From positions 768,001 to 832,000 of the forward strand of contig NZ_JAUSYV010000001.1 in NCBI RefSeq assembly GCF_030817055.1: a stretch of 64,000 nucleotides of DNA, read 5' to 3'. Of this stretch, positions 7,830 through 16,346 are shown one piece after another (positions within the stretch are counted from its first letter, which is position 1; each line of letters starts with the position of its first letter). Under the pieces are notes generated by a model. It did not search any database and was not told the origin of the DNA. It saw nothing but the letters and a program-made list of their open reading frames with translations. This DNA is from Bacillus sp. V2I10. GTDB lineage: Bacteria > Bacillota > Bacilli > Bacillales > Bacillaceae. The position numbers and the translations under genes were made by a program.

Positions 7830-7874
7830 CAAGCCAACCAACAACCACAAGGTGTACTTCAATTACTTCGTTAA
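7830..7874 (+). other. hag: hag 3' exon, C-terminal 14 codons
   Basis: Fourteen codons plus TAA reading QANQQPQGVLQLLR, the standard Bacillus flagellin C terminus. Codons are the favoured ones (GTA CTT CAA TTA CTT CGT). It has no start codon or ribosome site of its own. The hag terminator follows eight bases later. This shows that the native end of the gene lies after the intron. Confidence 0.85.
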
Positions 7875-7881
7875 TTGGACT

Positions 7882-7911
7882 AAAGACTCTAGCCATGCTA
7901 GGGTCTTTTTT
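7882..7911 (+). terminator. Terminator of hag
   Basis: Stem AGACTCTAGC (7884-7893) with GCTAGGGTCT (7897-7906, one G-U pair), then T6. It lies after the 3' exon, so the hag transcript must cross the intron. Confidence 0.87.
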
Positions 7912-7961
7912 ATGTTAGATTTTACTATTCAATATTTAAACTGAATTTAAACTTTAAGACT

Positions 7962-7988
7962 TCAAAATCCTATAAGTACAACCGATAT
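7962..7988 (+). promoter_or_regulatory. SigD-type promoter before flaG-fliDST
   Basis: TCAA (7962-7965), a 15-base spacer, and ACCGATAT (7981-7988), seven of eight matching the SigD -10. It lies 37 bases before the flaG start. Confidence 0.75.
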
Positions 7989-8024
7989 AACCATTAGAAC
8001 ATAAATCCCAAGGAGCGACCCACC

Positions 8025-8357
8025 ATGATGATCGAAAAAATGTCATCGCAGCCTGGTCCGCGCATCTCAGAAATCGACACGAAACCTATTAAACTTCCAG
8101 AACATAATAACGAAGAAAACATACCCACATTTTCAAAAGAAGAATTAGAAAAAGTCATAAATGGCATTAACGATTTCCTGCAGCCTGCTAACACGCATAT
8201 TCAGTTTCAGCTTCACGAAAAGCTGAACGAATATTACGTAACGGTAGTTGATAATCAAACAAAAGAAATCGTCAGGGAAATCCCGTCGAGAAAAATACTC
8301 GATTTATATGCAGCAATGACAGAATTTCTGGGATTTGTTGTAGACAAAAAGATTTAG
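8025..8357 (+). CDS. flaG: FlaG-family protein (YvyC)
   Basis: A 110-residue protein with a variable N terminus and the FlaG-domain C terminus (FQLHEKLNEYYVTVVDNQTKEIVREIPSRKILDLYAAM). FlaG proteins influence filament length in several bacteria. It begins the fliD-fliS-fliT operon as in B. subtilis. AAGGAG lies upstream; the second ATG at 8028 is an equally possible start. Confidence 0.92.
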   Translation: MMIEKMSSQPGPRISEIDTKPIKLPEHNNEENIPTFSKEELEKVINGINDFLQPANTHIQFQLHEKLNEYYVTVVDNQTKEIVREIPSRKILDLYAAMTEFLGFVVDKKI

Positions 8358-8371
8358 AGAGGTGATTCAGC

Positions 8372-10150
8372 ATGGTTCGAATAGGTGGTTTAGCAAGTGG
8401 AATGGATATTGATTCGCTTGTAGCCGATCTAATGAAAGCAGAGAGAATGCCGCTTGATAAATTAAAGCAAAATAAACAAACGCTTGAATGGCAGCGGGAC
8501 GGCTATCGTGAAATGAACAGCCTGCTGTTTGCATTTCGTAATGCGACATTTGATATGAAACTTTCAAGTAATTACCGTGCACGTTCAACGAACAGTTCCA
8601 ATTCAGATAAAGTGACAGCCACTGCCACAAGTGCTGCAAGTCAGTCTTCTTACAGTATTTCAAAGGTCGACCAACTGGCGGCAGCTGCAACAAAGGTGAA
8701 TGCTGGAGCGATTTCAGCAGCCGGATCAAAGGTTGACCCTTCAAAATCTCTTTATGAGATCAAAGATTCGTTTGCCAACCAGAATTTCAACTGGCAGACA
8801 GGTACCGTGAAAAATCAGACGATTACCGCTGATGCAGATGGAAGTACGTTTAATCTCAAATTAGAGAGCGGAGAAGTTCTTAAAAACTTCGATAAAGATG
8901 CCGTTATTAAAGTAGATGGAAAATCTATTACACTTGTAACAGGAACACCGCAGGCTGGAGAAGCAAAGATTGATAGTGACGGGACTCTTACATTCGGGGA
9001 GTCGATTAAAAAAGGAAGCACTATAAAAGTAGATTATGTAATAGACAGTACAGACAACTACATGTCCTTTGACATGCAAACACACACATCCAAAGGGCAA
9101 ATAAATGAAAATTTTCTAATACAGGGAACAGAATCATTAAATACCGTTTTTAATAAAATCAATTCATCTGAACTAGGTGTCACCGCTTTATACGATTCTT
9201 TTTCGGATAAAATTACGCTTACTAGAAAAGAAACTGGTGACTTTAATACGGCAGGTAATGAAATCATTACTTCAGCTGGTTTCCTGAACGATGTGTTGAG
9301 TTTTGGTTCTGGAACGGAGACGGGCGGCCAGAACGCAAAATTTACGATCAACGGCCTTTCAACCGAACGGACATCCAACACTTTCGAGATGAGCGGAGTC
9401 ACTTTCACTTTAAAAGACACATTCACAGCCACAGACTCAGCAGTATCAATAAACGTCACAAACGACACGAACGCTGTCTTCGACAATATTAAAAAGTTCG
9501 TGACCTTATATAATGAAACAATCGCAAAAATTCAGGCCAAAACAGATGAAACACGCTACCGTGATTATCAGCCGCTGTCTGATGAAGAGCGCGAATCTCT
9601 AACTGATAAACAGCAGGAGCAATGGGACGAAAAAGCTCAAAGCGGACTGCTCAGAAAAGACTCAATCCTAACTGGTGCACTAAGCCAAATGCGTTCAGAT
9701 TTTTATTCCACTCTATCTGCAGCATCCGGCTCGTCATTCACTCATTTGTCTAACATTGGCATCTCGACAACTTCGAACTACCGTGAAGGCGGCAAGCTGA
9801 TCATCGATGAAGCGAAGCTGAAAAAAGCGATTGAAGAAAACCCTGAAGGTGTTGAAAAGCTCTTTACAAGCAACGGGCCGACAAGCGGTGAAAAAGGGAT
9901 TATCACAAACCTTTATGACAACTTAAAAACAACGATGGACAAGCTGAATGCGAAGGCAGGAACTTCAAGCTCAACAAGCCAGCAGTTTACAATCGGCAGG
10001 AACCTTTCCTCCATTGACACTCAAATCGATCGGTTTGAAGACCGCTTAACCCAAGTAGAAAACCGCTATTGGTCGCAGTTCACGGCGATGGAAAAAGCCA
10101 TTCAGCGTTCAAACGACCAAATGAATTATCTTATGCAGCAATTCGGTTAA
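8372..10150 (+). CDS. fliD: FliD, filament cap protein
   Basis: A 592-residue cap protein, longer than the roughly 500 residues of B. subtilis FliD; the extra length is in the exposed middle domains. N-terminal FliD_N region (GLASGMDIDSLVADLMKAER) and C-terminal coiled-coil region (RFEDRLTQVENRYWSQFTAMEKAIQ) are both typical. It sits at the filament tip and folds incoming flagellin. GAGGTGATT ribosome site; 14 bases after flaG. Confidence 0.96.
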   Translation: MVRIGGLASGMDIDSLVADLMKAERMPLDKLKQNKQTLEWQRDGYREMNSLLFAFRNATFDMKLSSNYRARSTNSSNSDKVTATATSAASQSSYSISKVDQLAAAATKVNAGAISAAGSKVDPSKSLYEIKDSFANQNFNWQTGTVKNQTITADADGSTFNLKLESGEVLKNFDKDAVIKVDGKSITLVTGTPQAGEAKIDSDGTLTFGESIKKGSTIKVDYVIDSTDNYMSFDMQTHTSKGQINENFLIQGTESLNTVFNKINSSELGVTALYDSFSDKITLTRKETGDFNTAGNEIITSAGFLNDVLSFGSGTETGGQNAKFTINGLSTERTSNTFEMSGVTFTLKDTFTATDSAVSINVTNDTNAVFDNIKKFVTLYNETIAKIQAKTDETRYRDYQPLSDEERESLTDKQQEQWDEKAQSGLLRKDSILTGALSQMRSDFYSTLSAASGSSFTHLSNIGISTTSNYREGGKLIIDEAKLKKAIEENPEGVEKLFTSNGPTSGEKGIITNLYDNLKTTMDKLNAKAGTSSSTSQQFTIGRNLSSIDTQIDRFEDRLTQVENRYWSQFTAMEKAIQRSNDQMNYLMQQFG

Positions 10151-10168
10151 TAAAGGAGTAAATTGAAA

Positions 10169-10570
10169 ATGGCACTTAACAACCCTTATCAAGCGTATCA
10201 GCAAAATTCTGTGAGTACAGCTTCACCGGGCGAATTAACGCTGATGCTTTATAATGGCTGTCTTAAGTTTATCAAGCAGGCACGCCGGGCAATTCAGCTG
10301 AAAAACACGCAAGAGAAAAACCTCAATCTTCAAAAAGCACAGCGGATTATCCAGGAGCTGATAATTACGTTAAATCCTGAAGCTGCTGTATCTGAATCTA
10401 TGATGTCAATGTATGAATATATGAATCGCCGTTTAGTAGAAGCCAATATTTCAAACGATTTGGCTATTCTTGCTGAAGTGGAAGTGTATGTAACGGAGTT
10501 TCGTGATACTTGGAAGCAAGTAATTCAATCGGCCCGCAAGCAGCAGTTCGGACAAGGCGGTCAAGTCTAG
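10169..10570 (+). CDS. fliS: FliS, flagellin export chaperone
   Basis: A 133-residue helical protein starting MALNNPYQAYQQNSV with the TASPGELTLMLYNGCLKFI motif. FliS binds the flagellin C terminus and prevents early polymerisation, so the C-terminal variants made from the intron-bearing hag gene would be its direct ligand. Start ATG 10169 is supported by AAAGGAG; TTG 10163 is too close to that site. Confidence 0.96.
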   Translation: MALNNPYQAYQQNSVSTASPGELTLMLYNGCLKFIKQARRAIQLKNTQEKNLNLQKAQRIIQELIITLNPEAAVSESMMSMYEYMNRRLVEANISNDLAILAEVEVYVTEFRDTWKQVIQSARKQQFGQGGQV

Positions 10571-10920
10571 TGAGTGCAGTAAACAAACTGCATCAGCTTA
10601 CAAAGCAATTACTATCAGAAGTAAACGGTGCACCAGATAAAGACATGAGAGACAGCCACATCGTTAATATCCAGGATTGGATTGAGCAGCGTGACAGCCT
10701 GATCAACCAGCTAAAGCCTCCTTACAATCGTGAGGAAAAACAGCTTGGCAAAGAAATTACTGAATGGAACGCCATTATTCATGACAAGCTGAATCTGCTG
10801 AAGCAGGAAATTAAAAACGATATTACCCAGCTCAAGGTTCAAAAAGCATCGAATCAAAAATACATCAATCCTTATCAGAACGCATCAGTTGACGGCATGT
10901 ACTATGATAAACGCAAATAA
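10570..10920 (+). CDS. fliT: FliT, flagellar chaperone
   Basis: A 116-residue mostly helical protein starting at GTG 10570, which overlaps the fliS stop (TAGTG). Position and length match B. subtilis FliT (113 residues), chaperone for the cap protein FliD. Helical blocks at about 5-25 and 35-85 end in an ANPY-like tail (KYINPYQNASVDG). Confidence 0.88.
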   Translation: MSAVNKLHQLTKQLLSEVNGAPDKDMRDSHIVNIQDWIEQRDSLINQLKPPYNREEKQLGKEITEWNAIIHDKLNLLKQEIKNDITQLKVQKASNQKYINPYQNASVDGMYYDKRK

Positions 10921-11302
10921 ATCCCTCACTCAAAGTGAATATGAGCTCTTTTATTCCTATAATGAGCTGCTTAATTGTATTGAGGAGGACATGTACGATT
11001 TGATTCAGAGCTTTGAATCCATGGAGTACACAGAAGGCGAGCGTGTCATGGATGATCTTGTTGATGCATTCATTCAAATTGATACCACTCATTCCGGCAT
11101 GTTCCACCTGGCAAGAGATGATGAGCATCTCCAAAATCAAATTCTTTTATTTGATCAAATCATCGACGAATTGAAGCCGTTTACATTGAATAAGGACGAT
11201 ACCCTTTCTTTTCAGATCTATATAAAAGAAGAGCTTTCAGTATTATTCATCAAATGGAAAAGGGAGGTTCAGGCATACCTATTGCCATACCTGTTTCATT
11301 AA
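10904..11302 (+). CDS. Uncharacterised helical protein at the end of the fliDST operon
   Basis: About 132 residues if it begins at ATG 10904, which overlaps the fliT end by 17 bases. It is acidic and predicted helical (YELFYSYNELLNCIEEDMYDLIQSFESM; FDQIIDELKPF), with no signal peptide or membrane segment. I do not recognise a family. Operon position and a FliT-like helical, acidic character suggest a flagellar accessory or chaperone role, which is inference. The ribosome site is weak, suggesting translational coupling. A terminator overlaps its stop codon. Confidence 0.7.
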   Translation: MINANKSLTQSEYELFYSYNELLNCIEEDMYDLIQSFESMEYTEGERVMDDLVDAFIQIDTTHSGMFHLARDDEHLQNQILLFDQIIDELKPFTLNKDDTLSFQIYIKEELSVLFIKWKREVQAYLLPYLFH

Positions 11303-11330
11303 TCTCATCTGCATCCGGATGGGATTTTTT
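11301..11330 (+). terminator. Terminator of the flaG-fliDST operon
   Basis: Stem AATCTCATC (11301-11309) with GATGGGATT (11318-11326, one G-U pair), then T4. Confidence 0.82.
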
Positions 11331-11438
11331 CTATAGCATAAATAAAGATTCTCAGTCATATTCTATTCACATCCATCCACGGCAGTCATTCAGCCGCAAT
11401 CTTCAACAAATTTCACATAGTTTTAACATTATTTTAAC

Positions 11439-11464
11439 GTTTGAGCAGGAATACCCGAGGGAAA
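11439..11464 (+). promoter_or_regulatory. SigB-like promoter before hpf
   Basis: GTTTGA (11439-11444), a 14-base spacer, and GGGAAA (11459-11464), close to the SigB consensus GTTTAA-N12-14-GGGWAW. The B. subtilis orthologue yvyD is a SigB- and SigH-controlled stress gene, which fits. Confidence 0.6.
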
Positions 11465-11509
11465 GAGAGAAATAAGTTTACATATCCTTAACAAAAGGAG
11501 GAGTTCATT

Positions 11510-12082
11510 TTGAATTATAACGTCAGAGGCGAAAACATTGAGGTAACTCCAGCTTTAAGAGAGTATGTCGAGAAGAAAATCGGCAAGCTAGAACGCTATT
11601 TTGAGGATTCAATCGATGCAAACGTAAATGTAAATTTAAAATTCTACAATGATCAAGAATCAAAGATTGAAGTAACGATTCCAATGACCAATTTAGTATT
11701 GCGTGCTGAGGAATACAATGAGGATATGTACGCTGCCATCGATCTTGTGACAAACAAGCTTGAGCGTCAAATCCGTAAACATAAAACGAAAGTAAACCGA
11801 AAATTGCGCGAGCAGGGTTCAGCGAAATTCATGTTCACAAATGGGGCAGTTGAGGCAGAGGGTGAAAACACTCAGCCGCCAGTTCAGGAAGAAGATGACA
11901 CGATCGAAGTTGTCCGCACGAAGCGCTTTAACTTAAAGCCAATGGACAGTGAGGAAGCGATTCTTCAAATGAACATGCTGGGCCATAACTTTTTCGTTTT
12001 CACAAATGCTGAAACGAATTCTACGAATGTGGTTTATCAGCGTAAAGACGGCAAATATGCAATTATCGAACCAACTGAATAA
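11510..12082 (+). CDS. hpf: HPF, long-form ribosome hibernation factor
   Basis: A 190-residue protein from TTG 11510 with AAAAGGAGGAG upstream. The N-terminal S30AE domain (MNYNVRGENIEVTPALREYVEKK) binds the decoding centre. The C-terminal domain (KRFNLKPMDSEEAILQMNMLGHNFFVF) dimerises to make 100S ribosomes. This is the long form usual in Firmicutes. Known as yvyD in B. subtilis. Confidence 0.96.
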   Translation: MNYNVRGENIEVTPALREYVEKKIGKLERYFEDSIDANVNVNLKFYNDQESKIEVTIPMTNLVLRAEEYNEDMYAAIDLVTNKLERQIRKHKTKVNRKLREQGSAKFMFTNGAVEAEGENTQPPVQEEDDTIEVVRTKRFNLKPMDSEEAILQMNMLGHNFFVFTNAETNSTNVVYQRKDGKYAIIEPTE

Positions 12083-12095
12083 TACCAATAAACCA

Positions 12096-12128
12096 ATGCA
12101 GTCCGTTCTATGAGCGGGCTGCATTTTT
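12096..12128 (+). terminator. Terminator after hpf
   Basis: Stem ATGCAGTCCG (12096-12105) with CGGGCTGCAT (12115-12124), one G-U pair, then T5. Confidence 0.85.
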
Positions 12129-12310
12129 ACTTTGTCCGATTTACTAATGGCATTATTTTGTAACTTTCGGCATGCTTTTTTTGTCCATACCCGATATACT
12201 GTTGAAAACATTAAATATATGGTAAAATAAATAATAGTTTTGAAATTTCTAGCGGGTTCTCATGAATACTGTTCATGTATGGCACTTCATTAGACAGAGG
12301 AGCGTATAAA

Positions 12311-14821
12311 ATGCTTGGAATCTTAAATAAGGTGTTCGATTTTAACAAACGTGCATTAAATAAATATGAAAAAATGGCTAATCAAATAGAGTCTTTAGCA
12401 TCAGACATGGAAAAGCTTTCTGATGAAGATCTAAAGGCGAAAACACAGGAGTTTAAAGGCCGCGTTGCAAAAGGTGAGAGCGTCGATGACCTTTTGACTG
12501 AGGCTTTTTCTGTAGTCCGTGAAGCTGCAAAGCGTGTTCTTGGCTTATACCCTTATCCGGTTCAGCTTATGGGGGGTATCGCGCTTCATGAGGGCAATAT
12601 CTCTGAGATGAAAACAGGGGAAGGTAAAACGCTGACGTCCACAATGCCTGTTTATCTGAATGCTCTTTCTGGAAAAGGCGTTCATGTTGTAACAGTCAAT
12701 GAATACTTGGCAAGCCGTGATGCTGTTGAAATGGGCAAGCTGTATGAGTTCCTTGGTTTAACAGTAGGTTTAAATACGAACGGCCTTTCAAAAGAAGAAA
12801 AGCGTGCTGCTTATGCGGCTGATGTAACTTATTCTACTAATAATGAATTAGGATTTGACTACTTGCGCGATAACATGGTGCTTTACAAAGAGCAGATGGT
12901 TCAGCGTCCGCTTCACTATGCTGTAATCGATGAAGTTGACTCCATCTTAATTGACGAAGCGCGTACGCCGCTGATCATCTCCGGTTCTGCTGCAAAGTCA
13001 ACGATGCTTTATGTGCAGGCAAACGGTTTTGTGCGTTCTCTTAAACGTGACGAGGATTACACGTTTGATGAAAAAACAAAAGGTGTTCAGCTGACAGAAG
13101 ACGGTATGTCTAAAGCTGAAAAAGCATTTCATATTGAAAACCTTTTTGATCTTACACATGTTTCATTAAATCATCATATAAATATGGCATTAAGAGCACA
13201 TGTTGTGATGCACAATGATGTTGACTACGTAGTTGAAGACGGTCAGGTTGTCATCGTTGACCAGTTTACAGGCCGTTTAATGAAAGGCCGCCGCTACAGC
13301 GATGGTCTTCACCAGGCAATTGAGGCAAAAGAAGGTCTTGAGATTCAAAATGAAAGCATGACGCTTGCAACGATTACGTTCCAGAACTACTTCCGCATGT
13401 ACGAGAAGCTTTCTGGTATGACGGGTACAGCGAAAACGGAAGAAGAGGAATTCCGCAACATTTACAACATGCAGGTTGTAGCGATTCCTACTAACCGTGA
13501 TGTTGTCCGTGATGACCGCGCTGACCTTGTATACCGTTCAATGGAAGGCAAGTTCAAAGCAGTTGTGGATGATGTAACGACGCGTTATTTTGCCGGTCAG
13601 CCGATATTGGTTGGTACGGTTGCTGTTGAAACGTCAGAGCTTATTTCAAAGCTTTTGAAGAAAAAAGGCGTTCCGCATAACGTTCTGAATGCGAAGAACC
13701 ATGAGCGGGAAGCTGAAATTATCGAGAATGCCGGTCACCAAGGTTCCGTTACAATCGCAACGAACATGGCTGGACGCGGTACGGATATCAAGCTTGGACC
13801 TGGTGTTATAGAGCTTGGCGGTTTAGCTGTTATCGGTACAGAGCGCCACGAATCCCGCCGAATTGATAATCAGCTCCGCGGACGTTCAGGCCGTCAGGGA
13901 GATCCTGGTGTGACTCAATTCTACCTTTCTATGGAAGATGAATTAATGAGACGCTTCGGTTCTGAGAATATGATGGCGATGATGGATCGTCTTGGAATGG
14001 ATGATTCACAGCCGATTCAAAGTAAAATTGTTACACGTGCGGTTGAATCTGCGCAAAAACGTGTTGAGGGCAATAACTTTGATGCACGTAAACAGCTTCT
14101 GCAATATGACGATGTTCTCCGTCAGCAGCGTGAAGTCATTTACAAGCAGCGCTTTGATGTCATTGATTCAGAAAATCTTCGCAGCATCGTAGAAAGCATG
14201 GTTACATCAACAGTTGAGCGCGTTGTTGCCATGTACACTCCTAAGGACGAGCTTCCTGAGGAATGGAATCTTGATGGATTGCTTGATTATTTAAGCGCGA
14301 ATCTTCTTGAAGAGGGTACCTTCACGGTGAATGATTTCAAAGGGAAAGAATCTGAAGAAATCACTGAGCTTGTGTTAGAGAAAACAAAAGCACGCTACAA
14401 CGAAAAAGAAGAAGCGTTCGGCGAAGAGCAGATGCGCGAATTCGAAAAAGTGATACTGCTTCGCGCGGTTGATACGAAATGGATGGATCATATTGATGCA
14501 ATGGATCAATTGCGTCAAGGTATTCACCTTCGCGCTTACGGACAGACGGATCCGCTTCGCGAGTATCAAATGGAAGGCTTTGCGATGTTTGAAAACATGA
14601 TTGCATCGATTGAAGAAGATGCTGCAAAATATATCATGAAAGCAGAAATCCGCAACAACCTTGAGCGCGAGGAAGTTGCAAAACCACAGGAGGCCGTTCA
14701 CCCGAAAGAGGGAGACGAGGCGCCTAAGAAAAAACCTGTTAAAAAGCAGATGGAAATTGGCCGAAATGAAGCATGTGTTTGCGGAAGCGGCAAAAAATAC
14801 AAAAACTGCTGCGGTAAGTAA
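12311..14821 (+). CDS. secA: SecA, preprotein translocase ATPase
   Basis: An 836-residue motor that drives unfolded preproteins through SecYEG. Seen in order: MLGILNKVFDFNKR start; Walker A region EMKTGEGKTLT near 100; DEVDSILIDEARTPL (Walker B); the ATMAGRGTDIK-type motif near 495; RRIDNQLRGRSGRQGDPG; and the zinc-binding C terminus CVCGSGKKYKNCC. ATG 12311 is supported by AGAGGAG; the frame is open to 12275 without support. Full length for the family. Confidence 0.98.
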   Translation: MLGILNKVFDFNKRALNKYEKMANQIESLASDMEKLSDEDLKAKTQEFKGRVAKGESVDDLLTEAFSVVREAAKRVLGLYPYPVQLMGGIALHEGNISEMKTGEGKTLTSTMPVYLNALSGKGVHVVTVNEYLASRDAVEMGKLYEFLGLTVGLNTNGLSKEEKRAAYAADVTYSTNNELGFDYLRDNMVLYKEQMVQRPLHYAVIDEVDSILIDEARTPLIISGSAAKSTMLYVQANGFVRSLKRDEDYTFDEKTKGVQLTEDGMSKAEKAFHIENLFDLTHVSLNHHINMALRAHVVMHNDVDYVVEDGQVVIVDQFTGRLMKGRRYSDGLHQAIEAKEGLEIQNESMTLATITFQNYFRMYEKLSGMTGTAKTEEEEFRNIYNMQVVAIPTNRDVVRDDRADLVYRSMEGKFKAVVDDVTTRYFAGQPILVGTVAVETSELISKLLKKKGVPHNVLNAKNHEREAEIIENAGHQGSVTIATNMAGRGTDIKLGPGVIELGGLAVIGTERHESRRIDNQLRGRSGRQGDPGVTQFYLSMEDELMRRFGSENMMAMMDRLGMDDSQPIQSKIVTRAVESAQKRVEGNNFDARKQLLQYDDVLRQQREVIYKQRFDVIDSENLRSIVESMVTSTVERVVAMYTPKDELPEEWNLDGLLDYLSANLLEEGTFTVNDFKGKESEEITELVLEKTKARYNEKEEAFGEEQMREFEKVILLRAVDTKWMDHIDAMDQLRQGIHLRAYGQTDPLREYQMEGFAMFENMIASIEEDAAKYIMKAEIRNNLEREEVAKPQEAVHPKEGDEAPKKKPVKKQMEIGRNEACVCGSGKKYKNCCGK

Positions 14822-14827
14822 ATCAGG

Positions 14828-14854
14828 AAAGAGAGGTGTCAGGCACCTCTCTTT
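14828..14854 (+). terminator. Hairpin between secA and prfB
   Basis: Stem AGAGAGGTG with CACCTCTCT around a TCAG loop, followed only by TTTACC. It is a weak terminator or processing site; secA and prfB may be partly co-transcribed. Confidence 0.5.
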
Positions 14855-14878
14855 ACCCCATTTTAGAGGAGAATTATA

Positions 14879-15980
14879 ATGGAATTATCAGATATCCGGA
14901 ACGAACTTGAAAAAATGGCTAAGAAATTAGCGGCTTTTAGGGGGTCTCTTTGACCTCGACCACAAACAGGCTCGTATTGATGAGCTAGATGAAATGATGT
15001 CCCATCCGAATTTCTGGGATAATCAAAATGAAGCACAGACCGTTATTAATGAAAGCAATTCTTTAAAAGAAGCGGTTAACCAATTCAATGAAATGAACGA
15101 AATGCATGAGAATCTCGAAATGACGCATGAGCTTTTAAAGGAAGAGTTTGATGCTGAGCTTCATGCCGAGCTTGAAGGCGAAGTCGTGGAGTTGACAACA
15201 GCTATGAACGAATTTGAGCTTCAGCTCTTATTAAGCGAGCCTCATGATAAAAATAATGCGATTCTTGAGCTTCATCCAGGAGCTGGCGGCACGGAGTCCC
15301 AGGACTGGGGCTCTATGCTGCTTCGCATGTATACTCGCTGGGGCGAAAAGAAAGGCTTCAAGGTAGAAACCCTTGATTATCTGCCTGGAGACGAAGCCGG
15401 CATTAAGAGCGTTACGCTTCTTTTCAAAGGACATAACGCATACGGTTACTTGAAAGCTGAAAAAGGTGTTCACCGTCTTGTCCGTATTTCACCATTCGAT
15501 GCTTCAGGCCGCCGTCATACATCGTTTGTATCATGCGAAGTTATGCCTGAATTCAATGATGAAATCGACATTGATATCCGTACAGAGGACCTGAAAATTG
15601 ATACGTACCGTGCGAGCGGTGCCGGCGGTCAGCATATCAATACAACTGACTCCGCTGTCCGTATTACGCATATTCCAACCAATACGGTTGTAACATGCCA
15701 AACGGAGCGCTCACAGATCAAAAACCGTGAGAGAGCCATGAAAATGCTTCAAGCGAAGCTCTATCAGCTGAAGCTTGATGAACAGCAGGCAGAGCTTGAC
15801 GAAATCCGCGGCGAGCAAAAAGAAATCGGCTGGGGATCTCAAATCCGCTCTTACGTATTCCACCCGTACTCTCTTGTAAAAGATCACCGCACAAGTACAG
15901 AGAGCGGAAACGTTCAAGGTGTCATGGACGGCGACTTAGATCCATTTATTGATGCATACTTGCGTTCTAAACTTTCATAA
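14879..15980 (+). CDS. prfB: RF2, peptide chain release factor 2 (programmed +1 frameshift)
   Basis: RF2 ends translation at UAA and UGA. The ATG at 14879 opens a 24-codon frame that stops at TGA 14951-14953. A +1 shift at CTT continues the protein to TAA at 15980, 366 residues in total, the same as B. subtilis RF2. Key motifs are the stop-recognition SPF (RISPFDASGRRHTSF) and the catalytic GGQ (GAGGQHINTTDSAVR). GAGGAG precedes the start. The frameshift lets the cell sense its own RF2 level. Confidence 0.97.
14939..14954 (+). promoter_or_regulatory. prfB programmed frameshift site
   Basis: AGG GGG TCT CTT TGA C: an internal Shine-Dalgarno-like AGGGGG, the slippery CTT and the in-frame TGA followed by C, the conserved autoregulatory arrangement of bacterial prfB. 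Confidence 0.95.
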
Positions 15981-15989
15981 GAAGATATT

Positions 15990-16024
15990 ACGGCTGTCCT
16001 TTTGAGGGCGGCCGTTTTTTTTAT
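15990..16024 (+). terminator. Terminator after prfB
   Basis: Stem ACGGCTGTCC with GGGCGGCCGT, one G-U pair and one mismatch at most, followed by T8. Confidence 0.85.
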
Positions 16025-16346
16025 TTTTAGAAGGAAAATGTAAAAAAGATAGTAAAGCTTTTATAACGGCAAGTATTTTATTGATTCCCGCAAGTAATAG
16101 GGTCATTTTAGACAATATTTTCTCTATTTTGGAAAGTAAGCACTATCTAAATAACGAAAATTTTTCACAAAAAGTAAGTTCCCATAACCAAATATGGCTA
16201 AATCCATCATCATTAGCAAAAACTAACCCCAACCCTTTACCTCTTTAGCACGTTATTACACTGTTATTTACAGCTTGTTCAGACGGGTGCTATACTCTGA
16301 AAGGTTATGTCAAAAAACAAGTGTTTTCATAGATGGAGGATACAGC
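16025..16346 (+). promoter_or_regulatory. AT-rich gap with a SigA-type promoter for yvjA
   Basis: No open frame of note. A SigA-type promoter can be read as TTTACA (16267-16272), an 18-base spacer and TATACT (16291-16296). The rest is AT-rich with no clear structure. Confidence 0.5.

Noticed and set aside
11254..11475. A 73-codon frame between the fliT-adjacent gene and hpf
   Set aside because: It overlaps a terminator and the SigB-like promoter; no sign of selection for protein.
12275..12310. Longer SecA start
   Set aside because: No ribosome site before ATG 12275, while ATG 12311 has one and gives the conserved N terminus.
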